NCBI GenBank assembly: GCA_016647705.1
Contig: CM028335.1
Span: forward strand, 22,980,905-23,044,904
Origin: Eucommia ulmoides
Lineage: Eukaryota > Streptophyta > Magnoliopsida > Garryales > Eucommiaceae
DNA length: 64,000 bases
Reading direction: 5' to 3'
The notes below the pieces were generated by a model. It saw only the letters and a list, made by a program, of their open reading frames with translations. It made no database searches and was not told where the DNA came from. Every line of letters starts with the position of its first letter. The first letter of the stretch is position 1. Made by a program: the position numbers and the translations under genes. This document shows, one piece after another, positions 11,854 to 25,101 of the stretch.

Positions 11854-13135
11854 GCCTGTACCAAAGCTTTGTTTAAGGTTAGATGAGGATGAGGAAGAGT
11901 TGATCGAGGGCTTGAAGACTTTACTACTTTTTCTTAGTAAGATTGGTTTTGATGTTATTAGGACTCTTGAATATATTCTTTCTAAGAAGCAAAGTCGTCG
12001 TTATGTGGCACTGGAAGAGGATGATTATAGGAATCTTGAGATGGCGATGTTTGACGAAATGGTAGAATTGGATTTCTTCCACTATCAAATCGAATTCGTA
12101 AAAGAACTGTCTCCTTGCGTAGTATGGATTCCAAATATTCAAGATCTGACTCTGAACCAGGTGACTTACTTATCCTCCAGTCTATTAGTAAACTCTTTTT
12201 CCGGGTATTGTGAAGATTGTGAAGCATATTCCGCTACCGCTAGCAAGATTCTTGTTATTGCTTCGACTCATATTCCCCAAAAGGTGGATCCCGCTCTAAT
12301 ATCTCCGAATAAATTGAATACGTGCATTAAAATACGAAGGCTTCTTAGTCCACAACAACGAAAAACACATTTTCACCCTTTCATATACTAGGGGATTTCA
12401 CTTGGAAAATAAAATATTCCATACTAATGGATTCTGGCCCCTAACCATGGGTGGTTCCAATGCACTAGATCTTGTAGCACTTACCAATGAGGCCCTATCG
12501 ATTAGTATTACACAGAAGAAATCAATTATAGACACTAATACAATTAGATGCGTTTTTCATAGACAAACTTGAGATTTGTGATCCCAGGTAAAATCATGGG
12601 CTCATTTTTTATCAGTTAGGAAGGGCTGTAGTACAAAATATACTTCTAAGTAATTGCCCCATAGATCTTATATCTATCTATATGAAGATGAAATTATGTA
12701 AAGAATGGGATTCTTATTTGTACAAATGGTTCTTCGAACTTGGAACGAGCATGAAGAAATTAACGATACTTCTTTATCTTTTGAGTTGTTCTGCCAGATC
12801 GGTCACTCAAGATCATTGGTCTCCACCCGGACCCGATAAACAAAATGTGATCTCTTCTTTTGGACTCGTTGAGAGCGATTCTGATCTAGTTCATGCCCTA
12901 TTAGAAGTAGAAGGCGCTCTGGTGGGACCTTCACGGACAGAAAAAGATTGCAGTCAGTTTGATAATGATCGAGTGACATTGCTTATTCGGCTCAAATCAA
13001 GGCATCCCTTAGATATGATGCAAAATGAATTTGATCAGAGATTAAAATCCGAATCGGGGTTTGAAGATGAAAGAGGGGTTATAAGATATAACAATCCAGG
13101 GAGTCAAGTTGCAAGCAGGACATTCCTATATTGAA
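11854..13135 (+). pseudogene. ycf2: Plastid-derived ycf2 fragment, part 2 (NUPT)
   Basis: The frame at 11900-12391 carries [15 protein letters not shown] and [18 protein letters not shown] followed by [18 protein letters not shown], the AAA-like part of Ycf2. The text continues in other frames through 12400-12660 ([25 protein letters not shown]). The frame at 12682-13134 has [20 protein letters not shown] and [20 protein letters not shown]. Small indels and stops interrupt it. After 13020 ([10 protein letters not shown]) the match becomes loose and the copy ends. It is the downstream continuation of the copy at 6855-8110. Confidence 0.88.
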
Positions 13136-13473
13136 CCGATTGCGAACCCTATTGCCCGTATAAAATCAAGAATATAGGTAAATATAACAAAATATCACTT
13201 CTCTCTTTTTCTATATCTCAATAAAATCACACTCACTATTTTATATAATTTCATACGTTTTTCTCTATTTTTCTCTATTTTTCTCTATATCCCTATATCT
13301 TCTTCTATATATCTTTATATATATTTTCATCTTCACAACTATATATAGTGCATAAGTTATGTAACTCTATTATAATATTAAGTACTCATAATATTAAGCA
13401 CTCATAATATTATAATTAATTAAATCACTAATTATATACATAAATATTATAATAATTATATTATAACATATAT
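13136..13473. other. AT-rich stretch
   Basis: TTTTTCTCTA-type repeats (about 13240-13290) and TA-rich sequence lie between the ycf2 copy and LTR S3. I see no gene. Confidence 0.6.
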
Positions 13474-15781
13474 TGTTGATCCCGAGGTTTTGATGGACAA
13501 TTAAGAGTTGATATTTTTTGTGGAACTAATGTGTTTGTTGAGTGTTTTAATATAAGAGTTCCAATCAAAGATTGAATCATGAAGAAATTATTAAGGGTGC
13601 AAAAAAGGACAATGAAGAAATGAAGAGTATTGAAGATTCCGAAGAAATTAGGTGAAAACAACTCAAATACTCTTATACTTTTAATGTATTCTAAATAAGG
13701 ATTACATATGACACTAATTGATGAGTTATATTTATGTGTGTTTGATTTAATAAAATTTAGGATCCTAATTAGTGTTCAAATATTTACTCATGTGTGAAAT
13801 TGAAAAATGAAAATTAACCTAAGTGAAAATAATGTTTAAAATTGAATTTTTAGTGTCAATTGTGTTAACCGAGAAAAGCAATTGGTTAACTGGATTAAAC
13901 GATGAATTTTGGAGCTGAAATACGTAAAAAAGATAGCATCCAGCATTGATCGGTTAACCGACCAGCAGAGGTTCGGTCAACCGATTGGTTTTGGGCTAAA
14001 AATGTATCTCTTTAAATCGATTGATCAACTGACCGTGGTCGGTCAATAGACCGTGGTTTAGTTTTGGCTTGGATTGCAACATGAATCGATCGGTCAACCG
14101 ATTGCCTTTTTGGATTTGGCCTATGTTATATGCTAAATCGTTCAGTCAACCGACTAGCAGGGGTTCGGTTAACCAACTGTGTTGGTTGAGATTTCGAGGA
14201 TTTTAAGGTTTTGGTCAAAAACTAACCGTTACTAACTGTTTTTGGCAAATCTAAATGAGAGATTTGGGGAATTTGAAGATATTAAAGATATAACGCATCT
14301 ATTTTGATATCCCTATTGATTTTGTATATATAATTTTAGATTCTCTCAATTTTAGCAACTACATACTTCCTATTTTTGTGTTTGAAGTTTAAGAAATAAT
14401 TTGTGGACTTAATTGAGAGATTTAAAAGATGTTTTTAAGTAAATTATACCAGGATTGAAAATATATGATATATAGGGTCTATAAGTTCTCTTTAAAGACT
14501 TATCTTGTCAAAACTAGTTGTTGGAGAACTTGTCTAAAATCACTATATATGGACCTGCGAATTTGAGATATAATGACATCACATCATATCGCATTAAGAA
14601 CTATCAAGTTCCTAAATTTTCTGAGAGTTATCATTCTGAGATTTATTAGAGAGATCATTCGTGACATCATTTGTGTGAAAAGTTCTTGAGTTAAAGCAAT
14701 GTTGAGTTGGCGTCACCAATCTTTGCTGTCTTGCGATTCCAATTCTATTCTTTCGGTATTTTCCTGGTGAGATTTTTCCAAGTTATTGTGCTGAAACTTG
14801 ATTTCATATATTTTTTATTACTTGGTTTTAAGATCATTGAAAAATCATTTTTTAAACTTAAGAGCATAAAAATTATTTTTAAAACAGTTTTATGATATTA
14901 TCTGATTACGTGCTTAATTTTATATTACCCACACTTGTTATAATCATATATTAAATTCCTCACTTAAATTCTATCATATAGTAAATTTTAGGACATTAAT
15001 TGAGTATAATTGTTTTGAGGTGATAGAAGCTCTGAGTGGGAAAAAAGTTATTATTTTTTTATATTGGTGATTTTGTGAGGATTAGATACGGTTGGGTCTG
15101 TATTTAGTCAGGGGAACTTGGGTTTCAATCTTTTTCAAAAAAAAAGTTGAGGTTTGATCTTTGCCTAAATAATAAAAAGGTTAGGTTATTCTTTTCCCTT
15201 GAAAAAAATTAGGTGTTAATTCTTTTTTAATAGAATTAATTTTGAGTAATTTGTAAAGGTTCAATTTTTATCTAGGAAAAGGATATTTGTGAGCATTGTG
15301 AGTTTTGATCTTTAGCCTGTTAAAAGGATTAGGTTGTGATTCTTCCTGTAATAGAATTAAGTTAGTCTTTAACCTGAAAAAAAAAAAAAAAAAGATAAGG
15401 TTTTTCCTTAGCCTGAAAAAAGAGAATTGTAAAGGTTGATTATGAGCCTAGGAAAAGAATCATTGTAAGAGTTTGGTTCCTACCTTTAAAGGGATCAAGG
15501 GATTTAGCGGGTACGAATCTCCGTGAAGCTTGGAGAACTGGATTAGGCAATGCTAACTTTCTGAACCAGGATATATTTTGGTGTGCTGTATTGTTTACTT
15601 TCTTTACATTTTGTTTGGGTGTGCATCTAGATTTAAACACTTATCCACTACGTAACGAAGATAATAATTAATTTAGGATAACTTGATCATTTGATAAATT
15701 AAGTGTCAATAGATTTAAATTGGATAAATTTTTAGAATTATCCAATTCACTGCCCCTCTTGGGTAGTTCACTGAGCCAACA
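13474..15781 (+). mobile_element. Solo LTR S3, SIRE-like family
   Basis: This 2308-bp segment starts TGTTGATCCCGAGG and ends TTCACTGAGCCAACA. It is flanked by TATAT on both sides (13469-13473 and 15782-15786), a perfect 5-bp duplication but in a TA-rich site. It matches S1 and S2 along most of its length, including the AAAGGATTAGG...TTCTTCCT tandem motifs near 15100-15480. The TCAACCGA palindrome cluster lies at 13940-14190. Confidence 0.82.
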
Positions 15782-16041
15782 TATATATTTATAATAGAAT
15801 TCATAAAGTCATTTTAATAAATTTTATAATTTAATCATAATAATAATGTGTAATAAACATGTAATTAATACACACAAATATAATCATTATAAATATATAT
15901 CAATAATGATTTTATTAAATAAAACAATGTAATTTATATATAGTAAAATATTTAATTTTAAATTATTTTTCAAACAGTTTCTCCTCCCTATTGTTCATAG
16001 TATGTCAGATACCCAGAAATTAGATATTTTGAAAATGAACC

Positions 16042-17390
16042 TATTGGCCCAAAGATCTACACAAGAAGGGGGGGGTGAATTGGTAGTTATAAAAATTTAA
16101 TCAATTAATTAAAATTCAAGATATCAATTTCCCTAATTGATTATTATCTTATTAAGCAACGGAATTATATTTATCTAAGTGCACACCAAACAAATAGAAA
16201 AGTAACATTGCAGCACACAAGAGTTTATCTTGGTTCGGCAAGTTACTCTTACCACGTCCAGTCCCCGAGCTCCATAAGGATTTCGCAATCCACTAACCCT
16301 CTGATTCATTTCCCAGATAAGAATGAAATCCTTACCTTTCTAATTCTTTTCACAGGCTTAAAATCAACCATTACAACCCTGATTCTTTTCATAGGCTCAG
16401 AATCAATTTATCACTCTCGTACACTATTACACTTATCATTTTCGTAGGCTTAGGAAAAACTTTTAGAACACTTTAATTCTATTACTCAAAGAATTAAAAT
16501 CTAATCTTTTAAAAAGATTAAAGATTAACCTAATCTTTTTTCGCAGGTTAAAGATTAAACCATAATCTTTTTTTAGGCTACTGATTAAACCGCAATTTTT
16601 TTCAAAAGCTAAAAATAAAAACCTAGCTACCTTGATTAGACACAGATCTAAACATGTCTAATCCACTCAAACTTGCATATGCAAAAGATTTCCAAGTTTC
16701 CCACAAAGAGCTTCTACCACTTGAATACATTTATACTCTATGAATGTCCCGAAATACTAAATGGTAGATTCTATATGAGGTACAAATATGATTTTAAACA
16801 ATTTAACACCCAAACAACAAATAATCAGATTTCTCAAATAAAAATCATTTTAAAATATTTTCTTGAAATTATATTAGAAACCGATTTTTCTCAACACAAC
16901 TTATCCAAGCAATTAAATAAATAATCTAAGAAAGTAAAATAATTAGCTTGAAAATATCTCACTGGAATTCGTTGAAAATGATTACGATAACTCAATAGCA
17001 AAAACAAACCGAAGACAAGAACCCTTAGTGCTTTGATCAAGAACTCTTTCAATAATCTCATGTATGAATTTCAACGAAAAAAAATCTCTTATAATTGCCA
17101 AAAAACTGATGTTCTTGATTATTTTTTATGAATCCCGTAATTCTCTATTAATAGACCTAGAACTAGACATATAATGGCTAATTTTCAAAAGTTATGACAT
17201 TAAATGACACTCCAAGATCCCATATATCATATTCCTTTAAAATAAGTATGTTTCATTAAAAACTACTTTTAGAAAAGCTTGATTTGGTCCCTAAAATTTT
17301 TTCAAATCAAAATCCTTAAGAATAGGAAGTAGATTTATCAATTCAATTAAGAAAATAATTAAATATGTGGACTAAATAAATAAGAAATAC

Positions 17391-17432
<42 letters not shown>

Positions 17433-18139
17433 ATTTAATTCCCTTGAAACCTTCACTTAAAATCGTCAAAATCGAGGAGAATTGACCCAAAAATTGAATT
17501 AGACAAAAAATTTGCCTGCAAATGTCGGTCGACCGATCGCTTTATCAATTGACCGTCTGCTTCAACGGTTTGTTTTATGACCAATGAACAACCACTGGTC
17601 AGTTGACTAATCAAACCAGTAGGTTCCTTTTTTTTTCCTTCATTCGATTACTAGATTCGTTAGTCTACTAACCATACCCGTCGGTTGAGCGATCCAATCA
17701 GTAGGTCACCCATTTCACTTCTTTAAGCCATTGTTTTGGTTAGTCCACCGACCCCTTTCGTCAGTTGATCGAATTGACCTTTAACTAAAAATATTTTAAT
17801 GACTTAACACTTTATAAAAATCACATTAGGACCTTAAACTTATCATTACACACATAATTTATTCATTTTCAAGTGTCGTGTGTGATCCTAATTCAAGTTG
17901 CATTAAGGGTATAAAGGTAATGAGTCGTTTTCACCTAATTGTCTTCAATGTCTTCAATACTCTTCAAATCTTCATTGCCTTCGTCTTGTACTCGTTCTAA
18001 ATTCTTCAACGATTCTTCTTTTCGATCCAATATTTTTCTCATTTCAACATATGAAACGTAAATCTGAAACCACTCAATAAAAATATTAGTTCCACAAAAC
18101 ATTAACGTTTAATTGTCTATCAAAACATTAGGTTCAACA
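16042..18139 (-). mobile_element. Solo LTR S4, SIRE-like family, minus strand
   Basis: Reversed, it starts TGTTGAACCTAATG at 18139 and ends ...CCAATTCACCCCCCCC...GGGCCAATA at 16042. The terminal CA has become TA. AACC occurs on both outer sides, a weak 4-bp duplication. It contains a TA microsatellite (17393-17428) and the GTCGACCGATC palindrome cluster (17524-17790). It lies 260 bp from S3 in the opposite orientation. Confidence 0.78.
17393..17428. repeat. (TA)n microsatellite
   Basis: About 36 bp of uninterrupted TA inside LTR S4. Confidence 0.95.
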
Positions 18140-18149
18140 AAACCCTCCC

Positions 18150-18345
18150 TTATTTTTTCAAGAGGGCATCCCGATTTGGAACCTTGAACCTTCGGGGATT
18201 TTTTCTCAAAGATCTGCGTACTCAATAGCTAGTAAGGAACAAATCTTAATGAATGATCAGCTATGGAATTAGTTACTATGGAAAGTGAAGGTTCCTAAAA
18301 ATCTAAAATTGTTTCTATGGTTGGAGTATAAGTAGAAATTTAATA
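18150..18345 (+). mobile_element. LINE ORF2 fragment B (zf-RVT)
   Basis: In a frame with stops this reads FFQEGIPIWNLEPSGIFS, then SAYSIASKEQ, then LWKVKVPKNLKLFLWLE. It is the zf-RVT signature of L1-type ORF2 (W....G.FS..SAY...LW...VP.K...F.W). It follows in protein order directly on fragment A (6480-6800). A further possible scrap, SWDCGKPERYDL, occurs at 19160-19200. Confidence 0.7.
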
Positions 18346-18352
18346 ACAATAA

Positions 18353-19001
18353 TGTAAGAGCAATACAAAAATATTTTTATTCTTCATATTTATTTTTTTG
18401 TTTCTATTTTTTTTTTTTTTACCAGAACTGAATTTTGAGGAAAAAAATTAAGGAAAATTTGCCAACGCTTTCAAAAAATACCTATTTACTTGTAAAAAAA
18501 AATATTTAATTTTAAAAGTAGCATTTGTTTAGTACTTAAAAAAAATTTAAAAATTTAAAAAGCAAAAACACCGTAGTTATCTTTTTTCACTTCAATTTGT
18601 ATATTATAGGAGATAGATGGAGATCTACGAAGTAGTACCCCTCCACATACGTTTTTTTATTACCTATGATTTTTTTATTTATTTATTAAGATATCATTTA
18701 TAAGGATAATAATAAGATATTATCTATACACCATTAAAAAATGTATGTGGAGGGATACTACTTCGTAGATCTCCATCTATCTCTTATAATATACAAATTG
18801 GAAATTAAAAAAATTAATCATTGTGTTCTTGCTTTTTAAAATTTTTAATAGTTTTTAAGTACGAAACAAATGCTATTTTTAAAATTAAATATTTTTTTTG
18901 AAGTAAAAATGTATTTTTTAAAATTGTGTTGATTTTTTCCTTAATTTTATCCTCCAAAGTCTATTTTTGTAAAATAAAAAATATTGAAAAAAACAAAAAT
19001 A

Positions 19002-19065
<64 letters not shown>

Positions 19066-19083
19066 TTTTGTATTGCTGCTACA
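18353..19083. mobile_element. Foldback / MITE-like inverted repeat element
   Basis: The two halves are reverse complements. GTAAGAGCAATACAAAAA at the left edge pairs with TTTTTGTATTGCTGCTAC at the right. The centre pairs AGATGGAGATCTACGAAGTA (about 18615) with its complement near 18760-18780 around a loop of some 80 bp. The arms are over 300 bp with some mismatches, and a (TA)n tract (19012-19061) sits near the right end. There is no coding sequence. It probably moved with the help of another element, and I could not settle a target duplication. Confidence 0.75.
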
Positions 19084-20200
19084 TTTTATGAGAACAAAAT
19101 AAAATTGTTACCAAATTTTATGGGTTTTTTTTAAACAAATGGCCATCTTGCTCAATTGTTTTCATGGGATTGTGGAAAGCCGGAGAGGTACGACCTCTGA
19201 CTTTCCTTTTTATAGTAAAAATAAAAATAAAAAATAATAATAGGGACCATATAACTGAAGGTGCTACCCCGGTTCAACTATCGGTTAGCGGGTATTCATT
19301 TCATCTACTCGACGATCACCCGACCCGATCGAATACACATATAAGGTCTTAGGGTTTACAATTGATTACTCTTCACTATTCATTTCCTTCTCACCAGCGG
19401 CGGCGGCCTATTTATTTCTCCTCATTGTCCTCACTCCTCTCCTCTCATTTACTCAAGCATCCAATTCCATCACGACGCTTCAATTTGTAAAATGCCAAGT
19501 GGCCTAAGTCTTCGTCGCTTCAAAACCAATTATCTGATTCTTCGTAACTCGCCCTTCCAAGTTCCATCATCTTCTAAGAAACTCCTTCCACAATTGCTAT
19601 AAATCAATATTGTTCATTCCAAATTCATCTAGTAGACTTCTTGTTTGATTCAAAGCCAAAATCTAAAACGAACCACTCAATTTTCTATGAGAGATTAAAT
19701 CGATTGTTAAAATCATATCCAAATCGATGAGTTCTTTCGTTAAGGTTTCTTCCATTTTTTATTTCTGTGATCTAACCGGACCCGACCACCCTCGAATTTC
19801 TTATACATTTCGATCAAAATCGGGTGTCAATTTCGTCACCCGACACGTATCACGTGGGTTTTCGGGTAACCTAAAATTTTTGTCCATCCGACCCGTGCAC
19901 ACCCCTAAAGTGGGTCCATATATATTTATAAATCACAATATATTTACATTTTGAGACATTTTGAGCCGTCGGATCGAGTATCGTACGGTTAAGATTAGAT
20001 TTGGAGACATTTTGGACTGTTAGATTGGATATTCAACGGACAAAATTAAATGATATCAAGAGACATTTTTGGCCATCCGATCAGATTAGATCAAGGGTTG
20101 ATATTTTTTTATCATTTTTTACCGTGAGATCGTTTCGATCCAACGGTTGTGGTTGACTATTACAAATAAATCCCCCAAATCTCTCACAATCCCGCCATAA
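19084..20200. other. Intergenic stretch with a short degenerate tandem repeat
   Basis: I see no supported gene. At about 19953-20150 three degenerate copies of a GAGACATTTTGGACCGTCGGAT motif occur about 50-60 bp apart. The motif reads like a host promoter-type or MITE repeat, and its function is unknown. Confidence 0.4.
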
Positions 20201-21420
20201 TCGCAACAGCCTAATTTGCTCTCTCAATTTTATAGCCATCTCCATTCCCAAAGCTTGACCTCCACATTTCCTCTTCAGATCATCCCCAATCCTCACAATC
20301 CCAACCGCCGTCGTCGCTACTGCCAGAGCACCACCGCGCCGTCGCCATCTCCATCGTTGTCACCAGACATCACCATCTCCATCGCGCTATCAACGCCATC
20401 GTCGAACCATCTCCATCGCCAGAAATCGGTTGTCGCTTCTCCTTTCTCCAGCTCGCTTCTCTCTCTCCCGCCGCCATCACTGCTCTGTCATCACCCTCTC
20501 TTTCATTCTCTCCCTTGCTCCCGCTGTCATCCCCATGTTATTGTAAACCTCAATCCCTTGATTTTTTCGTATCCCCTTTCATCCGCATCCCCTCTCTCTC
20601 GCCCCTAAGTTTCACCATTCAGCCCGTCTCTCACTCTTCCTCTATCCATCCACCATATCTATTCCTCCATCACCAAAAATCATCGTTGTCGTAGCCCTCC
20701 TGACGTCGTCGCTATAGCCGTCGCATCGCCATCGTCGTTTCCTACGCAACAACCCTCTTTGCTCAGTCTTCGATTGATCCAGTTTTCGCCGGCGGTAAGA
20801 CTCCCTTATCTCAGATCCAGGTCAATAATTGATTCATCACTTTTGTCTTATACAAACCGTCAAAATTAGGGCTACAGCTGCTCTTTGCATTCATCCCTAA
20901 TTCCCTATCGTTCTACAGTCTCCATTCTCTCAATCCCGTCGTCCTCGCTGCCGCTTCAATCCGCCGTCTTCACTGCCACGATTTCTTCTCTCTGCAAATC
21001 CCTCCGTCGCCATCACAGTCAGTGGTCCCGACTTCTCTCTGTTGCGCCAACACTGGGGTTCCTTCTTCAGGCGAAGGGTTTGCTTATTTCATCTCTTTCA
21101 ACCACCAGGTATGTCCTCCATCCCTCTCTCTCACGTTCTTTGCCTTCTCTTCATTCAAGCAATTGCACAGCCATCCCTCTCAACTCTATCGCTTTCTCAC
21201 TCTTGGCAGAGGACTTCTCCGGCTCTTATGACGCCGGTGCAATGGTGGTCAGCGGTGACTGGCGATGACGGTGAAGATCGGAGATGGTTTTTCTCGGTGG
21301 TACATCTATGGCACGCTCCAGATCTCGCCTCTCCCTCGCCACAGGTTCGCCCCTCTCCCTCTCTTACCTCTGGTCGTCTCTCTCAAAATCCGTTGTATTG
21401 TTGGGCAGGCGATAGGACTG
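20200..21420 (+). other. CT-rich, relatively GC-rich stretch with exon-like pieces
   Basis: The plus strand is rich in C and T (CCATCTCCATCG and CTCTCTC runs). Its open frames are low-complexity Ser/Pro and I do not accept them as proteins. Several GT-AG-like edges (about 21110, 21550-21571 and 21710) suggest 5'-leader or captured exon pieces of a host gene. It lies in the body of a region that ends in a Helitron terminus at 25518, so gene-fragment capture is possible but unproven. Confidence 0.35.
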
Positions 21421-24400
21421 CACCAGTTAACATCGAATTGGCAAATTGTTGTTTGAAAGTCAAATTACAATTTTCATGTTCATATGGTTTACACTATTTC
21501 CAAATTTAGGTTACTGAAATAGTTCATGCTTTTCTCCATTTATTTTGCAGTCAGATGGCAAGCTCGAATCGGTAAGTGCTTATATAGATGCTGCAAATTG
21601 CTAATAGCGAATTGTGTAGATTTGCAACTATTCTTTTTAGTTTCGAGATTTCTAAATTGTTTATGTTTGAACTCTTTTGGATTTAGAAAATTGTTTCTCC
21701 TTCCACGGCAGGTATACACCTATCTCCATTTTCCTCTTCCTTATATTGTGCTAGGTGTCATAGCCATCATTATTGTAAAGGTAATATTTCTCTTTTTCCT
21801 TTACATTTCTCTTAATCTTTTGCATATCTCTAATACAAATCAAAGACAGACATTGAATTTAATGGTTAGAATTGCTTCTGAGAAAATGAATAGTTTAGAA
21901 CTTGAGATAAAATCTTTGATTTGGATGAGAATTAGTTTTTCACCCCTCTTCCTTTTTGTTGTCGCTTGAATATATTTTACCAAAGATAAATCTCTCCCTC
22001 TAAAGCACAACACTTACATTAAAATTTTAGGATGCAAACATTGTGTGATCCAATTGTGGTCAAATATAAATTTGTGTATATGGAATTTTAGCACAACATT
22101 GTATTATTCCTTTTCTTGCAAAATAATTGTTTTACTTTCCCTTTTTGAATTTCCCAAATTAGTTGCCAACTTTCAATTTTCAACTAACATATTTCATCAC
22201 TTTTTCCAAAATAACCAAATCTTTGCAAGCGGATACGTTATGTTCAATTTCTTTAGGTAATAGCTTCACTTATGAAGTATATTACATGATACTGAGTGGG
22301 GATAAGTTCATATTTTATTTTACATGGGACTTTTTTTGGGGGGGAGGATTAATTGATTGAGTTATTTAGTTGTTTCTATAGATTTTTGATTAATTGAGTT
22401 GTTTAGTAACTTTATAAATTTGGGTCTACTGATATTGGGTTGTTGCCATTAGAGAACCATTTATTCATAATTTTTCTTAATAAGGGGTAAATTTTCTTTT
22501 TCAATTTGAATAGATAAATCATCTTTACTTCTCATTATTATTCTCTTATAAAAATATTTTTTTTCCCAAAATAAATCATCTTTACTTTTTAAAATAATAT
22601 ATTTATTTTCTCAAAATAAATATTCTAATTTTTCGTTTCTATCTAAACCGTGTGTTGTGTTTTTATGAATATTTCTATGAAGTTCGAGAAATTTGAAAAT
22701 TACTTATTGTATCTATTTGCTCGATTATTGGTGCTTAATTTAATTTAGGGCAAATACTTGAGAACAAATTAGAGTTGTTCCCATATTAGTGTTTTTGTCG
22801 AAAGTTTTCTTAAGAACAGAAACAAAAATCCAAACAGAAACACATAGGTTGTGTTTTTTTATTCTTTTTTTTTTGTTCCATATACGTTTCCAAATTTCTT
22901 TTTCTGGTCCATGTTGGCGGGACGAGCTGGTTTGTTTTGTTATTTTGCACCAAATTTTTGTTTCTATTATTATGGGAAGTGGGAACAAAATAATTTTGCT
23001 TTTGTTTAGTTCCTAGATTTTAGGAACAAATTTAATTATGAAAATCGATAAAATTTGATCCCAAAAGTCTTTATCTTTTCAATGTTTTCTAGGAAAATAA
23101 GTATTAAAGTGGCATTTGTTCAGTGTTTTTGTTCCTACAAAAACGTGAAACAAATACAGAAATCTGGGAACAATCTGCTTTTATTGTTTACTAACATTAG
23201 TTTTTCTTGAATTACCAATTCATCAAACACACACATACATCACTTTTCACCACGAGGAGATTCTTCTCGCGGAACTTCCTTAAGAATTTGGTTTTACTAC
23301 AGAGATATTTAATTTCATTATTTTTTTAATTATTATTATTTGCAGTCCAAGAAGGAATGCAATTATCTAATCAATCTTTGTGAAACCTCATATGCAAAAG
23401 TTAATAGTTGTTGATAGTGAATTTGACAAGAGTAGAGATAGTAGGTGTGCATTTTCTACCTCCCATTCCTGCCGTTTCACTTGGATTTGGAACCTGAAGC
23501 TTTGAGTCTACATGGTTTCATCCCCCTGCATTTACTTAATCGTGTACTTTTGAGCTTTAACATTCCTATCTTATGCAGAGTCCAGACAAGCTTTGGAACA
23601 TTTCTGGCCCGAGGATATGATAAAACAGTCCGAAACATTGAGAAAATGATTGCGGACTTCACCTTCATTCATGTAGGTATGGAGTTGGAAGAACTCTTTT
23701 TATCCTTTCTCTTTTGTTTTGAAATTTCTTTTATATAGATTCTTTTTTATGCGAAAGCAGTATATTTTTTTAAAGGATTAGTTTGCGTGAAAATCGTGTG
23801 TACTTCATCAGACCTTAAGCGTAGTATTTCAAAATAACCAAGGCAGTGACTGATGCTAATGCAAATTAGTAGATAATAAGAATAAGTCAGGTGTTAAAAT
23901 GGTACATTCATACCCTCTTTTGGGTAATACTCTATTTTAAACTGTTGATTTTGACCCGAAATCAATTTTAATTTTTGTTTCCAAATTATATTGTTTTTGT
24001 GAAACAACTTGAAATAGATTTCAATTTAGTTATTTTAGGTAAAAGGGAATTTCTTCAATTGGGTTGTAGTTTATGCATATTGTATGCGCATTGTTTTTAC
24101 AGAGAACTGTTCTAAATCCTTCTTTGTTTTAAATCACATGTTCTAAATCATTTTTGTTTACTAAACAGATTTTTGGTTTTGTTAGCAATTATTTGTGTGT
24201 TTTCGTTTATTCTATTTTTTTATTTTTTTTGTTCTCTTTCAATAATTAGTTTTTGTTCTAAATTATGTTCTCAAGCATTTTTTGTGTATTTTGTGTTATT
24301 TATAGGTTTGACCTAGAGTAGAGATCCTAAGAACTGCGAAATTGAGAAGGTATGGATTTAATTTGTGTTTTCATGTTTCCAGATTGGTTTCATGCTTATC

Positions 24401-25101
24401 TGAAATGGCTTTAACTTTAGTTAGTTTAGGTAAATGAATTTCTTCTCTTGGATGGTGGTGTTTGTGCACATTGTATAGACAATTGGCTGTATGGTGTTTT
24501 GCAATATTTAAGGTCTTTTAATTTCATGCATGTTTGATTAATTTCTTCAATGAGTATTTAGTGTTTTTGTTCTCAATTTTTTTACAGAAGTCTTTTATGT
24601 TTTTAATTGCCAAAAAGGTAATGTTTGTTTAGAATTTTTGTTCTAAGTGATTGTGAAAAAAAAACGTTTCTAATAGGCAAACGGTACCGAAGAATTTTTG
24701 AAAAAAATAATTTCTTAAATTTCTTTTGCTGTTCTATCTGTTCCCAGAGTTCCGATTGCTTATCTTTTATGCAATATTATTTTTTGATTAGTTTTCTTGC
24801 TATAGATTTAATTAGTTTTTTGTGTTTAATTCTTTATATTTTTTATTACTTAATTTCTGTACAGTATTATTATTTTTTATTTACTTATGAAGTTTCTATA
24901 TTTTTTGTTCTTACCGGTTTACATAATCTTGCATCATCTTCATTATGCCAATGTAGTTAAATGAAAGAAGTTAAAGCTGTTTGACGAAGAATAAAATTGG
25001 AGTCATAGAGTGAGTTGTTTTCCCATTTTACGTTGCAAACTCAAAGTTCTTTTTCTTTTTGTATTTGTTTATATTTGTTTCGGTTTAACTCCTGTTTAAT
25101 T
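21421..25101. other. AT-rich Helitron body or intergenic DNA without a supported gene
   Basis: Short exon-like tracts such as 21710-21780 and 23579-23680 are bounded by AG and GT, but they do not join into a recognisable protein. Segments rich in TTTTTGTTCC (22790-23200) resemble similar text at 36830-37330, 45850-46010 and 56650-56760 and may be one degraded repeat family. Confidence 0.35.

Noticed and set aside
6976-13134. Functional ycf2 gene or plastid contig
   Set aside because: It is interrupted by LTR elements, stops and frameshifts and surrounded by nuclear retrotransposons.
16673-16924. 83-residue open frame in LTR S4
   Set aside because: It is within LTR sequence shared with S1 to S3, where the frame is not conserved.
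20216-21509. Overlapping Ser/Pro/Leu-rich frames that might be a gene
   Set aside because: Three frames are open at once in CT-rich DNA. None has a recognisable domain, and the reading cannot be extended through plausible splices.
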